The translations under genes were made by a program, and so were the position numbers. This document shows, in pieces, positions 44,024 through 52,098 of a stretch of 64,000 nucleotides of DNA. Source of the stretch: Mesorhizobium sp. 1M-11 (GTDB lineage: Bacteria > Pseudomonadota > Alphaproteobacteria > Rhizobiales > Rhizobiaceae); contig NZ_LJSD01000050.1 in assembly GCF_001303895.1 (NCBI RefSeq), forward strand, positions 124,001 through 188,000, read 5' to 3'. The notes under the pieces were generated by a model. The model had not been told where the DNA came from. It did no database searches and saw only the letters and a list, made by a program, of their open reading frames with translations. The stretch's first letter is position 1. The number at the start of each line of letters is the position of its first letter.

Positions 44024-45622
44024 ATGAGCCTCGTCAAGAAATTCGCCACGGTTGCCTCAGGCACGCTGATGAGCCGCATCCTCGGCTTCACGCGCGAGAT
44101 GTTCATGGCTGCGGCACTCGGTACGGGACCTGTGGCCGATGCCTTCAACGCCGCCTTCCAACTGCCGAACACCTTCCGGCGCCTGTTTGCCGAGGGTGCC
44201 TTCAACGCAGCCTTCGTGCCGCTGTTTTCCAAGGAGATCGAGGCGAACGGCATCGACGGCGCCAAGCGCTTCTCCGAGGAAGTCTTCGGCGTTCTGTTTT
44301 CGGTGCTGCTCGCACTGACGATCGCGATGGAACTGGCGATGCCGCTGATCGTGCGCTACCTGGTGGCACCCGGCTTCGCCGACATCCCCGGCAAGTTCGA
44401 CGTGACGGTGCGGCTTGCCACCATCATGTTCCCTTATCTCATCTGCATGTCGCTCGGCGCCATGATGGCCGGCATGCTGAATTCGCTGCGCCGCTATTTC
44501 GCTGCCGCCGTGGCACCGGTGTTCCTCAACATCATCCTCATCGCCGTGCTCGCCTATGCCTGGTACGAAGGCAAGGACGCGCATTATGTCGGCTACGGGC
44601 TGGCCTGGGGTGTGCTGGCGGCGGGCATCGTTCAGCTCGCGATCGTGTGGATTGCCGTCCGCAACGCCGGCATGCGCATCGGCTTCCGCTGGCCGCACAT
44701 CACACCCAACGTCAAGCGGCTGCTGTGGCTGGCGCTGCCCGCGGCGATCACCGGCGGCATCACCCAGATCAACCAGCTGATCGGTACGGCGATCGCGTCC
44801 GGCCAGAACAGCGCGGTCTCCTCGCTCGCCTATGCCGACCGCGTCTACCAGCTGCCGCTCGGCGTCGTCGGCATCGCGGTGGCGATCGTGCTTCTGCCGG
44901 AACTGTCGCGCGCGCTGAAGTCCGGCAACATGATCGAAGCCGGTAACCTCCAGAACCGCTCGGTCGAGTTCACGCTGTTCATGACGCTACCCGCAGCGGC
45001 GGCATTGCTGGTGATGTCCGAGCCGATCGTGCGGCTTCTTTACGAACGTGGCGCATTCGCCGCCAACAACTCGACCCCGACGGTGGCCGCGATTCTTGCC
45101 ATCTTCGGCCTCGGCCTGCCGGCCTTCGTGCTGATCAAGGCCTTCACGCCAGGCTATTTCGCGCGCGAGGATACCCGCACGCCGATGATCTTCGCGGCAA
45201 TCTCGGTGGTGGTGAACGTCGCCATCGCGCTCACGTTGTTCCCATCGATGGGCGCGCCCGGCATTGCAGTGGCATCCGCCGTCGCCGGCTGGCTCAATGC
45301 CGTCATGTTGCTTGCGGTGTTGATCAGGCGTGGCCATTGGGGCCGCGACATCCCCCTGCTGAAACGCATCCCCCGGCTGGTGCTGGCGGCTGCGCTGATG
45401 GGCGTCGCGCTCTATTTCGGCGAACGTTGGTTTGCCACGGAACTGTCGTCGGCCTCGCATCTGGCAACCAAGGCGATCACATTGACCGCACTGTGTAGCG
45501 CCGGCGCCGTGATCTATTTCGTGGTCGCGTTTGCCATAGGCGGCGCCGATCTCGGCATGATCCGACGCAATATCAAGCGCGGCGGCACCAAAACACCATC
45601 GGCGCAAGCCGACATGGAGTAA
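44024..45622 (+). CDS. murJ: Lipid II flippase MurJ
   Basis: A 532-residue integral membrane protein with about 14 membrane segments. It opens with the family sequence FATVASGTLMSRILGFTREM and carries AFNAAFQLPNTFRRLFAEGA and LPLGVVGIAVAIVLLPELSR. It moves lipid II across the inner membrane for peptidoglycan synthesis. It is probably cotranscribed with glnD (136 bp gap filled by a repeat). The Shine-Dalgarno lies within a hairpin of that repeat. Confidence 0.96.
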   Translation: MSLVKKFATVASGTLMSRILGFTREMFMAAALGTGPVADAFNAAFQLPNTFRRLFAEGAFNAAFVPLFSKEIEANGIDGAKRFSEEVFGVLFSVLLALTIAMELAMPLIVRYLVAPGFADIPGKFDVTVRLATIMFPYLICMSLGAMMAGMLNSLRRYFAAAVAPVFLNIILIAVLAYAWYEGKDAHYVGYGLAWGVLAAGIVQLAIVWIAVRNAGMRIGFRWPHITPNVKRLLWLALPAAITGGITQINQLIGTAIASGQNSAVSSLAYADRVYQLPLGVVGIAVAIVLLPELSRALKSGNMIEAGNLQNRSVEFTLFMTLPAAAALLVMSEPIVRLLYERGAFAANNSTPTVAAILAIFGLGLPAFVLIKAFTPGYFAREDTRTPMIFAAISVVVNVAIALTLFPSMGAPGIAVASAVAGWLNAVMLLAVLIRRGHWGRDIPLLKRIPRLVLAAALMGVALYFGERWFATELSSASHLATKAITLTALCSAGAVIYFVVAFAIGGADLGMIRRNIKRGGTKTPSAQADME

Positions 45623-45639
45623 GGCAGGCTGCCATTGTT

Positions 45640-45666
45640 GCCGAAGCCGGTCCAACCGGCTTCGGC
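45640..45666. terminator. Hairpin between the convergent murJ and cupredoxin genes
   Basis: The 11-bp perfect stem GCCGAAGCCGG (45640-45650) with CCGGCTTCGGC (45656-45666) has a TTCCAA loop region. It lies 17 bases past the murJ stop and 22 bases past the cupredoxin stop on the other strand. It lacks a clear T-run, so termination is inferred from position. Confidence 0.6.
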
Positions 45667-45688
45667 TCGCCGATCCCAATCTCGCCGA

Positions 45689-46009
45689 TCAAGGAGCGGA
45701 GACAGTGATCCTACCCTTCATGTTCGGGTGGAAACGACAGAAATAGTCGAGCGTACCTGCCTTATCCAAAACGACGCTTCCCGATTTCGCGACGGGCAGC
45801 ATCACTTCCCATCCTCCCTTCACTGTCGCGGTATGAGCAAACGTGTCCTTGTTCACCCATTGGACGGTGTCCCCCACGCTGGCGCTGATTTCTGCCGGAG
45901 AGAATGCCATCTTTTCGATCGTGACCGTTATTGTCTCGGCGTGAGCCGATAGTGGACCCGTGCCGAGAGCCAGCACCACAACCGGCAGAAGGCGACGATG
46001 TGTGGACAT
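45689..46009 (-). CDS. Small cupredoxin (type 1 copper protein)
   Basis: A 106-residue exported blue-copper protein. The signal peptide ends near residue 24 (ALGTGPLSAHA). The mature cupredoxin core carries a full type 1 site: His59 (DTFAHTATV), Cys91, His94 and Met97 (DYFCRFHPNMKG). Small one-domain cupredoxins of this kind carry electrons or buffer copper in the periplasm. It follows the DUF4142 gene by 9 bp on the same strand and is the last gene of the sigma-DUF4142-cupredoxin unit. Confidence 0.9.
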   Translation of the reverse strand: MSTHRRLLPVVVLALGTGPLSAHAETITVTIEKMAFSPAEISASVGDTVQWVNKDTFAHTATVKGGWEVMLPVAKSGSVVLDKAGTLDYFCRFHPNMKGRITVSAP

Positions 46010-46018
46010 GGCCGATCC

Positions 46019-46543
46019 CTACTTCAGGCCGGCCGCGACCATCTCGGCATGCTGTTCGTGGCCCTGGAACAGCTTCAGTCCCGTTTCGAGCAGGCTCTTG
46101 AGTTCAGCATTCTTCGCCGACGGGATCAGCACCGTCTCCAGCGCTCCGTTGACCTGCTTGTGATAGGCAACCTCGTTGGCAACATAGGCCTTGTCGAAGG
46201 CGGCCCCGTCGAGCTTTTCAAGCTTGGCCTTCTCGGCGGCACTCGCTTCGCTCAACGCCTTGCTGGTTGCGTTGTCTTCCGGCGTCACCTTGAGTTTCTT
46301 GACGAGGTCGAGCGCCTGCACGTTGACGGCTTCGTGGTCGCGCACCATGCCGTTGGCAAAGTCCACGACATCCTTGTTCTTGGATTTGGAAATGGCCAGC
46401 TTGGCCATATCGACGTCGAGTGCGCCGGCGGTATAGGCGATGTGAGCGATCTGGGGATCGGTCGGCTTGTCCGCCGCTGCCGCGGCTCCGGCCGTGCCAA
46501 GTATCAGGGCGGCGGCAAGTGCCATATGCAATCTCGTGGTCAT
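46019..46543 (-). CDS. DUF4142 family periplasmic protein
   Basis: A 174-residue exported protein. A signal peptide covers about residues 1-24 (LHMALAAALILGTAGAAAAA). The DUF4142 helical region follows (DPQIAHIAYTAGALDVDMAK, then FANGMVRDHEAVN and KAYVANEVAYHKQVNGAL). The fold is ferritin-like with conserved His residues, related to the DUF305 type, but no function is established. The ATG at 46543 has AGGAG eight bases upstream; an earlier in-frame ATG at 46618 would precede the signal. Its own candidate ECF promoter is at 46602-46627. Confidence 0.9.
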   Translation of the reverse strand: MTTRLHMALAAALILGTAGAAAAADKPTDPQIAHIAYTAGALDVDMAKLAISKSKNKDVVDFANGMVRDHEAVNVQALDLVKKLKVTPEDNATSKALSEASAAEKAKLEKLDGAAFDKAYVANEVAYHKQVNGALETVLIPSAKNAELKSLLETGLKLFQGHEQHAEMVAAGLK

Positions 46544-46601
46544 CGGATGAACTCCTGTTTTCATGCCCGCAACAACGAGCATTTCGGTTCGACATCCATT
46601 G

Positions 46602-46627
46602 GATGACCCGTTTGGCAAAACGTTCCC
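46602..46627 (-). promoter_or_regulatory. Candidate ECF sigma promoter upstream of the DUF4142 gene
   Basis: Read on the minus strand, GGGAAC (46622-46627) and CATC (46602-46605) are separated by 16 bp. The same two boxes at the same spacing precede the sigma-factor gene (47360-47385), while the spacer sequences differ. The -10 CATC lies 58 bases upstream of the DUF4142 ATG. Confidence 0.6.
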
Positions 46628-46645
46628 GCGATTGCGTGAAAATCG

Positions 46646-47335
46646 TCAGTCGGGGAAACCCAACCGCTTCATCACCGCCTCGGTCATGCGCTCGCAGCGG
46701 CGGCCCGCAAAGGGAAATGCCTCGAGCAGCACCGGCCCGATCTGCGCGTCGAGCTGCGCGCGCAGCAGCTTGCGGGCACGGTGCAGGCGGGTTTTGACGG
46801 TTTCGGGCCTGATGCCCAGCAAATCAGCGGTCTCTTCCACACTTAGACCCTCAATGACGCGTGCGACGAAAACCGTGCGGAAAGCTTCGGGAAGGCCGTC
46901 GGTGGCCTGTTCGACAAATCGCAGGATCTCACGCTGAGCCATGTTTCGTTCCGGGTCGACTACACTCGCGTTGAGGGGGAAGGGAATGATCCGGGTCGCC
47001 CCGGGCTCTTCAGGCAAGGGCACCATTTCGGCGCGGCGGATCTTGCGCAGGCGGCCGTATGCCTCGTTGATCACGATCCGCGACAGCCAGGTGGCCAGGG
47101 AGGAGTCGCCCCGGAAACCGGCGAGGCTGGCGAAGGCGCGCAGATAGGCTTCCTGAACGACATCTTCTGCTTCGGTGTCGTTGTGCAGGATCGAGCGCGC
47201 GAGCCGATAGAGCCGCTGATTGTACCGCGTCATGATGGCGCGAAAGGCGGCGGCCTCGCGCGCCAGCGTACCCCGCACGAGGTCGATATCGCTGGCGGCG
47301 TCGGCGGGCATCGGCGCGGATCTGACGGGCTGCAT
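46646..47335 (-). CDS. ECF-type RNA polymerase sigma factor
   Basis: A 229-residue group IV sigma factor. Region 2 covers about residues 28-95 (FRAIMTRYNQRLYRLARSIL, then EDVVQEAYLRAFASL and SLATWLSRIVINEAYGRLRK). Region 4 covers about 150-205 (LPEAFRTVFVARVIEGLSVE and LLGIRPETVKTRLHRARKLL). A C-terminal extension of about 25 residues follows. No anti-sigma gene is visible next to it; instead a DUF4142 protein and a cupredoxin follow. GGAGG precedes the ATG. A matching candidate promoter upstream suggests autoregulation. Confidence 0.93.
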   Translation of the reverse strand: MQPVRSAPMPADAASDIDLVRGTLAREAAAFRAIMTRYNQRLYRLARSILHNDTEAEDVVQEAYLRAFASLAGFRGDSSLATWLSRIVINEAYGRLRKIRRAEMVPLPEEPGATRIIPFPLNASVVDPERNMAQREILRFVEQATDGLPEAFRTVFVARVIEGLSVEETADLLGIRPETVKTRLHRARKLLRAQLDAQIGPVLLEAFPFAGRRCERMTEAVMKRLGFPD

Positions 47336-47359
47336 CGAAACCTCCTCATTTGGAAGTCA

Positions 47360-47385
47360 GATGGCGAAACTGCGATAAGGTTCCC
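47360..47385 (-). promoter_or_regulatory. Candidate autoregulatory ECF promoter of the sigma factor gene
   Basis: On the minus strand GGGAAC (47380-47385), 16 bp, CATC (47360-47363). The -10 is 25 bases upstream of the ATG at 47335, giving a very short leader that still includes the AGGAGG ribosome-binding site. The boxes and spacing repeat at 46602-46627. Confidence 0.6.
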
Positions 47386-47569
47386 GCCGCATGAACAAAA
47401 TTGCAATCCCGTCAGGTTGGGGCAAATCCACTCGGTTTGACGGAGTGCCTCGAGTTGCTCCCACGCGAGGAATGTGACTCCCAATTTGCTGTTTTCTTAA
47501 CGAAGCAAAGGTAAAATCGCGCGCGAAAACTGCCCTTCGGCAGGTGGCGTTCGCGCTGGAGCCTTCGCT

Positions 47570-48781
47570 ATGCAGCCAACCGGCCACCGCCTCTACTATG
47601 TGGACGCCCTGCGCGTCCTGGCCTTCGGCCTGCTCATCCTCTACCATTCGTCGGCGGCGTTCCTCTACGATCTCGACTGGCTGCTCAACAGCCCCGAGAA
47701 GAGCCAGACCCTCTCGCTGATCACATTGTTTCCGCGTGCGTGGCGGCTGGCGCTGCTGTTTTTTGTCTCCGGCATGGGCACCTGGTTCGCCTTCCGCTCG
47801 CAAACCGTTTTCGGCTTCCTGAAGGGTCGTTGCGTGCGGCTGTTCCTGCCGCTGATCTTTGCCATGTGCGTGATCATCGTGCCGCAGGTCTGGTACGAGC
47901 GCCTGCTTGACGGCCGCTTTCAGGGTTCGCTGCTGGAATTCTGGGTGCTGCGCTATTTCACCGAAGGCCGCTATCCGACCGGCAACTTCTCCTGGGCGCA
48001 TATGTGGTTCGTCGCCTATCTCCTGGTGATGACGGTGATCTGCACGCCGATCTTCTGGCTGCTCACCCATTCCTCGGGCCGCGGGCTGGCCGACTGGTTC
48101 GAACGGACGGCCCGCACGCACGCCATCTATCTGTTCGTGCTCCTGCCGTTGGTGCTGCACCTGATTTTTCTGCCGTTCTTCCCGCGCGAAACCAATGTCC
48201 TCTACAATGATGGCGCCTGGTTTGCGGTGTGGGCGAGCTGGTTCGGCCTGGGTTTTCTGGTCGCCAAGCATCATCAGGCGGTGGTCCCGACCATTGTCGC
48301 CAAACGGTGGTGGAGCCTCGCGCTCGCCGCAATCCTGACCGTTTGTCTCTGGCGTTACTCGTGGGTGAGCAAAGCCGCTGGCGTCGGCGGCGAAACCGGC
48401 GGCTTGCAAATGGCGCTTTACAAGGCGCTGACCTTCTCCCTGGCCTGGACGGTGATCCTCGCAGCCATCGGCTTCGCGGCGGTTCATTTGAATCGAAAGA
48501 GTGCCGCACTCTCCTGGCTGAACGCCAAGATCTTTCCGCTCTACATCGTCCACCAGACCTTCGTGGTGATGGCGCTCTACTATGTGCTGCCGCTCGACCT
48601 GTCGCTGTGGAGCAAACTTGCTCTGGTGATCGCCATCACCGCGTTCTGGTCGCTGCTTGCCGCCATGCTCGCCGATCTCTGGCCCGCGCCTTATCGTATT
48701 CTGGTCGGCCTGCCGGATGGACGCAAAGCTGGTGCCGAAAGCCGAAAGATGGCGACGGCAAACGGCGCTACATCCACCTGA
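47570..48781 (+). CDS. Acyltransferase family 3 membrane protein
   Basis: A 403-residue integral membrane protein with about 10 segments. It has the acyltransferase_3 opening RLYYVDALRVLAFGLLILYH with the conserved His-bearing YH, then FFVSGMGTWFAF, the Arg-rich loop FLKGRCVRLFLPL, and HMWFVAYLLVM. Such enzymes move acyl groups onto extracytoplasmic glycans or lipids; the substrate is unknown. CTGGAG lies upstream of the ATG. trpS is 133 bp downstream on the same strand. The 234-bp gap upstream holds the divergent sigma promoter. Confidence 0.88.
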   Translation: MQPTGHRLYYVDALRVLAFGLLILYHSSAAFLYDLDWLLNSPEKSQTLSLITLFPRAWRLALLFFVSGMGTWFAFRSQTVFGFLKGRCVRLFLPLIFAMCVIIVPQVWYERLLDGRFQGSLLEFWVLRYFTEGRYPTGNFSWAHMWFVAYLLVMTVICTPIFWLLTHSSGRGLADWFERTARTHAIYLFVLLPLVLHLIFLPFFPRETNVLYNDGAWFAVWASWFGLGFLVAKHHQAVVPTIVAKRWWSLALAAILTVCLWRYSWVSKAAGVGGETGGLQMALYKALTFSLAWTVILAAIGFAAVHLNRKSAALSWLNAKIFPLYIVHQTFVVMALYYVLPLDLSLWSKLALVIAITAFWSLLAAMLADLWPAPYRILVGLPDGRKAGAESRKMATANGATST

Positions 48782-48914
48782 CAGCACCATTTCCGGGTCG
48801 CGTGAAACAAAGTCGGCGCGCCCCCTCTTGATCGGCGTCGCGGCGTCGGCCATAACGCGCCGTCCGAAATTTCGCCGCGCGCGAAACGGCCCTCCACAAG
48901 CCAAGGAAACGACC

Positions 48915-49982
48915 ATGACCGCCTTCAAACCGCTTATCTTTTCCGGCGTCCAGCCGACCGGCAATCTCCATCTCGGCAATTATCTCGGCGCGATCAGGAA
49001 GTTCGTCGCGCTGCAGGACACGATGGATTGCATCTATTGCGTCGTCGACCTGCATTCGCTGACCGCCCAGCTCGTGCACGGGGACCTCAGGGACCAGACC
49101 CGGCAGATCACCGCCGCTTTCCTTGCCGCCGGCATCGACCCGAACAAACACATCGTCTTCAACCAGAGCCGCGTGATGCAGCACGCCGAGCTTGCCTGGA
49201 TTTTCAACTGCGTGGCGCGCATCGGCTGGATGAACCGCATGACGCAGTTCAAGGACAAGGCCGGCAAGGACCGCGAGAATGCCTCGCTCGGCCTGCTTGC
49301 CTATCCAAGCCTGATGGCCGCGGACATCCTGGTCTACCGTGCCACTCACGTGCCGGTGGGCGACGACCAGAAACAGCATCTGGAACTTACCCGCGACATC
49401 GCCCAGAAGTTCAACAACGACTTCTCCGATCGCATCGCCGAGCTCGGCGTCGGCGTGGAAATCCAGATGGGCAATGAGACGGTGAACGGCTTCTTCCCGC
49501 TGACTGAACCGGTCATTGGCGGGCCGGCCGCCCGCATCATGAGCCTGCGCGACGGTTCCAAGAAGATGTCGAAATCGGACCCGTCGGACCTGTCGCGCAT
49601 CAACCTGACCGACGACGCCGACACGATCTCCAAGAAGATCAAGAAGGCCAAGACCGATCCCGAGGCGCTACCTTCCGAAATCGCCGGCCTGGCCGGCCGC
49701 CCGGAAGCGGAAAACCTGGTCGGCATCTATGCCGGGTTGGCCGACACCAGCAAGGAAGCCGTGCTGAAAGAGTATGGCGGTCAGCAGTTCTCGGTGTTCA
49801 AGCCCGCACTCGCTGACCTCGCTGTCGAAAAGATGGCGCCTATTGCCGGTGAGATGCGCCGCCTGATGGCCGATCCCGCTCATATCGATGGCGTTTTGCG
49901 CAACGGCGGCGAGCGCGCCGGCGTATTGGCCGAAGCGAACATGAAGACGGTGCGCGACATCATCGGCCTGTTGCAGGGCTGA
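48915..49982 (+). CDS. trpS: Tryptophan--tRNA ligase
   Basis: A 355-residue class Ic aminoacyl-tRNA synthetase. The HIGH-type motif is PTGNLHLGNYLGA (15-27), followed by the ATP and Trp site region VGDDQKQHLELTRDIA. The KMSKS motif is KKMSKSDPSD near residue 217. The ATG at 48915 follows AAGGAAACGACC and begins the family N-terminus; the frame is open for another 86 codons upstream without homology. A strong terminator follows. Confidence 0.97.
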   Translation: MTAFKPLIFSGVQPTGNLHLGNYLGAIRKFVALQDTMDCIYCVVDLHSLTAQLVHGDLRDQTRQITAAFLAAGIDPNKHIVFNQSRVMQHAELAWIFNCVARIGWMNRMTQFKDKAGKDRENASLGLLAYPSLMAADILVYRATHVPVGDDQKQHLELTRDIAQKFNNDFSDRIAELGVGVEIQMGNETVNGFFPLTEPVIGGPAARIMSLRDGSKKMSKSDPSDLSRINLTDDADTISKKIKKAKTDPEALPSEIAGLAGRPEAENLVGIYAGLADTSKEAVLKEYGGQQFSVFKPALADLAVEKMAPIAGEMRRLMADPAHIDGVLRNGGERAGVLAEANMKTVRDIIGLLQG

Positions 49983-50003
49983 ACAGATCGCCAGCCTAAT
50001 CCT

Positions 50004-50037
50004 CAAAAGGGCGGCCGCTACACGGCCGCCCTTTTTC
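50004..50037 (+). terminator. Rho-independent terminator after trpS
   Basis: The stem AAAGGGCGGCCG (about 50006-50017) pairs with CGGCCGCCCTTT (about 50022-50033) and ends in CTTTTTCG. It is 22 bases past the trpS stop. Confidence 0.9.
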
Positions 50038-50117
50038 GCAAGACATCGCCAAGGGTTGCGCTCGGCGTCGTTCGATCGCACGATACCTTGGCTGCTCCGT
50101 CCGGAATTGGACCGCCG

Positions 50118-50600
50118 ATGAAATTCTCCATCGCCATAGCGTTTGCCGTCCTTGCCGGTTTCGTCACAGAACCTGCGAACGCAGCCGGCTTCCAACCGGT
50201 TGATATCACGATTGTCCTTTCACCCAGGGCGGCGGCTACTCTCAGCAAGCATAAGGAGGCGATAATCGTTTCCGCCTCTTATTCCGGCGATCCCGAGAAG
50301 TCGGCTGAAAAACATGCGGACGAGATCGGCCGAATCGATCTCGGCACCGAGGAGCATTCTATGCCAGGCACGGGCGGAACGGTGCGGCTCACCGGCCCAA
50401 AAACCGACGAGGAGAAATTCGGCTGGATCAAGGGCCCGGTCCTGATCAACGTCAACGTCTATTCGGCCCGCAAGAGTTCGCAGGACAATCTGCTCAATTG
50501 CGATTTCATCGATGGGCCGTTGCCTCAGGTCGCCAAAGCGCCGGTCACGCTCAACTGCAGCTTGATTGCAGAAAACAAGTCGACACGGGCGTTGCCCTGA
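50118..50600 (+). CDS. Exported protein of unknown function
   Basis: A 160-residue protein with a cleavable signal peptide (KFSIAIAFAVLAGFVTEPANA, cleavage near residue 22). The mature part looks all-beta: DITIVLSPRAAATLSKHKEA, ASYSGDPE, IDLGTEEHSMPGTGGTVRL and VLINVNVYSARKSS. Two Cys about 25 residues apart near the C-terminus (LLNCDFIDG and TLNCSLIAE) could form a disulphide. I recognise no family. The ATG at 50118 directly starts the signal peptide; the ribosome-binding site is weak. It sits alone between the trpS terminator and the universal stress protein gene. Confidence 0.75.
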   Translation: MKFSIAIAFAVLAGFVTEPANAAGFQPVDITIVLSPRAAATLSKHKEAIIVSASYSGDPEKSAEKHADEIGRIDLGTEEHSMPGTGGTVRLTGPKTDEEKFGWIKGPVLINVNVYSARKSSQDNLLNCDFIDGPLPQVAKAPVTLNCSLIAENKSTRALP

Positions 50601-50675
50601 CGGTATGGCGGAGCCGCTTGCAAGGCACCCCGCCCGAGTGGCAGATTGCGGCCAAACTCATGAAACAGGTCCCGC

Positions 50676-51167
50676 ATGGTATCCAAACGTCTCAGCCGTG
50701 AAGCCGGGCATCGCCGCAAGTTCCTGTCGGTCATCGACGATACGCCGGAATGCGAGCGCGCCGTGGCCTATGCCTCGAAGCGAGCCCAGAGCACGGGGGG
50801 TGTTCTGGTGCTGCTTTATGTCATCGAGCCGGACGATTTCCAGCACTGGCTGGGCGTAGAGAAGATCATGCGGGAGGAAGCCAACACCACGGCCCGTTCC
50901 GCCCTCGACGCCTATGCCGGCAAGGTGCGCCAGAAGGCCGGCATCGAACCGGAGCTGGTGGTGCGCGAAGGCAAGCGCGCCGAAGAGATCCACAAGCTGA
51001 TCGAAGAAGACCAGGATATCGCCATCCTGGTGCTGGCCGCCGGTGCCGGCAAGGAGGGACCGGGCCCGCTGGTCGCCTCCATTGCAGGCAAGGGTGCTGC
51101 CTTCCCCATCCCGGTCACCGTCGTGCCGCAGAATCTCTCCGACGACGAGATCGAAAGCCTGGCCTGA
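50676..51167 (+). CDS. Universal stress protein family protein
   Basis: A 163-residue single-domain UspA-fold protein. It begins RKFLSVIDDTPECERAVAYA (nucleotide-binding strand and helix), has the middle VLVLLYVIEP and ends with VLAAGAGKEGPGPLVASIAG and IPVTVVP, the usual Usp C-terminal loop. The typical G-x2-G-x9-G-S/T ATP motif is not clear, so ATP binding is uncertain. AAACAGG precedes the ATG. The USP-then-nfu order after trpS is common in this group. Confidence 0.9.
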   Translation: MVSKRLSREAGHRRKFLSVIDDTPECERAVAYASKRAQSTGGVLVLLYVIEPDDFQHWLGVEKIMREEANTTARSALDAYAGKVRQKAGIEPELVVREGKRAEEIHKLIEEDQDIAILVLAAGAGKEGPGPLVASIAGKGAAFPIPVTVVPQNLSDDEIESLA

Positions 51168-51182
51168 GGTTCCTATATAAAA

Positions 51183-51272
51183 GCAGTTCCAGGAAAAGTG
51201 TGTCACGGTTTTCCGTCCGGAATTGCGTAAAACAAGGAGTGAGAGCGTCTCCGTAAAAACGGAAACGCTCTG
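51183..51272. repeat. Composite palindromic repeat, modules A+B, copy 2
   Basis: Module A (GCAGTTCC...GGAATTGC, 51183-51226, inner CAGGAAAAGTGTGTCACGGT) is followed by a slightly shortened module B (AGAGCGTCTCCG...CGGAAACGCTCT, 51242-51271). It matches the 22220-22321 element in order, orientation and spacing. It fills the gap between the universal stress protein and nfu genes. Confidence 0.85.
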
Positions 51273-51373
51273 GATTCGACAGCCTTGCCGGCTTTTGCTT
51301 GAATGCCGGACGGATTGGGCTTATTTAGAACCATTCCAAACTATCGCCCGCACGATACGGGCCGGAGACAGCC

Positions 51374-51943
51374 ATGTTCATCCAGACCGAGTCGACCCCC
51401 AACCCGGCGACGTTGAAGTTCCTGCCTGGCAAGGAAGTCTTGCGTGAAGGCACTGCCGATTTCCGCGATGCCGACGCCGCACGGGAGGTTTCGCCGCTGG
51501 CTGGCCGCCTGTTCGATATTCCCGGCGTGACCGGCGTGTTCTTCGGCTATGACTTCATCACCGTGACCAAGGACGGTCCCGACTGGCAACATCTGAAGCC
51601 GGCGATCCTCGGCGCCATCATGGAACACTTCATGTCGGGTCAGCCCGTGATGGCCAGCACCGCTCCATCCACGACCTCTGATCATGAAAGCGAGTTCTAC
51701 GACAAGGAAGACGAGGAGATCGTCGTCACCATCAAGGAACTTCTCGATACGCGCGTACGCCCGGCTGTGGCGCAGGATGGCGGCGACATCACCTTCCGTG
51801 GCTATGAGAAGGGCACTGTCTTCCTGCACATGAAGGGCGCCTGCGCCGGCTGCCCGTCTTCGACAGCGACGCTGAAGCATGGCATCCAGAACCTGCTCCG
51901 CCACTTCGTGCCCGAAGTGGAACATGTCGAGCAAGTGTCGTAA
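51374..51943 (+). CDS. NifU-like iron-sulphur scaffold/carrier protein (Nfu type)
   Basis: A 189-residue protein with two domains. The N-terminal Nfu_N domain starts FIQTESTPNPATLKFLPGKE and contains PLAGRLFDIPGVTGVFFGYD. The C-terminal NifU domain contains DTRVRPAVAQDGGDITFRGY and the cluster-binding CAGCPSS (about residues 157-163). The layout equals mitochondrial NFU1. It accepts and hands on [4Fe-4S] clusters in the cytoplasm. It is a single gene followed by a terminator. Confidence 0.95.
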   Translation: MFIQTESTPNPATLKFLPGKEVLREGTADFRDADAAREVSPLAGRLFDIPGVTGVFFGYDFITVTKDGPDWQHLKPAILGAIMEHFMSGQPVMASTAPSTTSDHESEFYDKEDEEIVVTIKELLDTRVRPAVAQDGGDITFRGYEKGTVFLHMKGACAGCPSSTATLKHGIQNLLRHFVPEVEHVEQVS

Positions 51944-52002
51944 GCACCGACATTCTTTCCGCGAACCCCGGGACCTCGTCTCGAGGTTCCGGATCCATCA
52001 AC

Positions 52003-52034
52003 AAAAAACCGGGCGTCATGCCCGGTTTTCTGTT
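52003..52034 (+). terminator. Rho-independent terminator downstream of nfu
   Basis: The stem AAACCGGGC (about 52006-52014) with GCCCGGTTTT, loop GTCAT, is preceded by AAAA and ends in TTTTCTGTTT. It probably serves nfu; the minus-strand L,D-transpeptidase ends at 52099. Confidence 0.82.
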
Positions 52035-52098
52035 TGGGGACGTCTGTGTTGCCTAGACGGTCCGCGTACGAAACTCATGCTTGCCCGGACGGGCGAAA

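Noticed and set aside
47360..47385. EcfG-type general stress promoter (GGAAC-N16/17-CGTT) for the sigma gene
   Set aside because: The -35 resembles GGAAC, but the -10 is CATC at both sites rather than CGTT, so I treat it as a separate ECF specificity.
50600..50675. Possible tRNA-like structure between the orphan exported gene and the universal stress gene
   Set aside because: A few short complementary stretches exist, but no acceptor stem, T-arm consensus or anticodon loop can be drawn.
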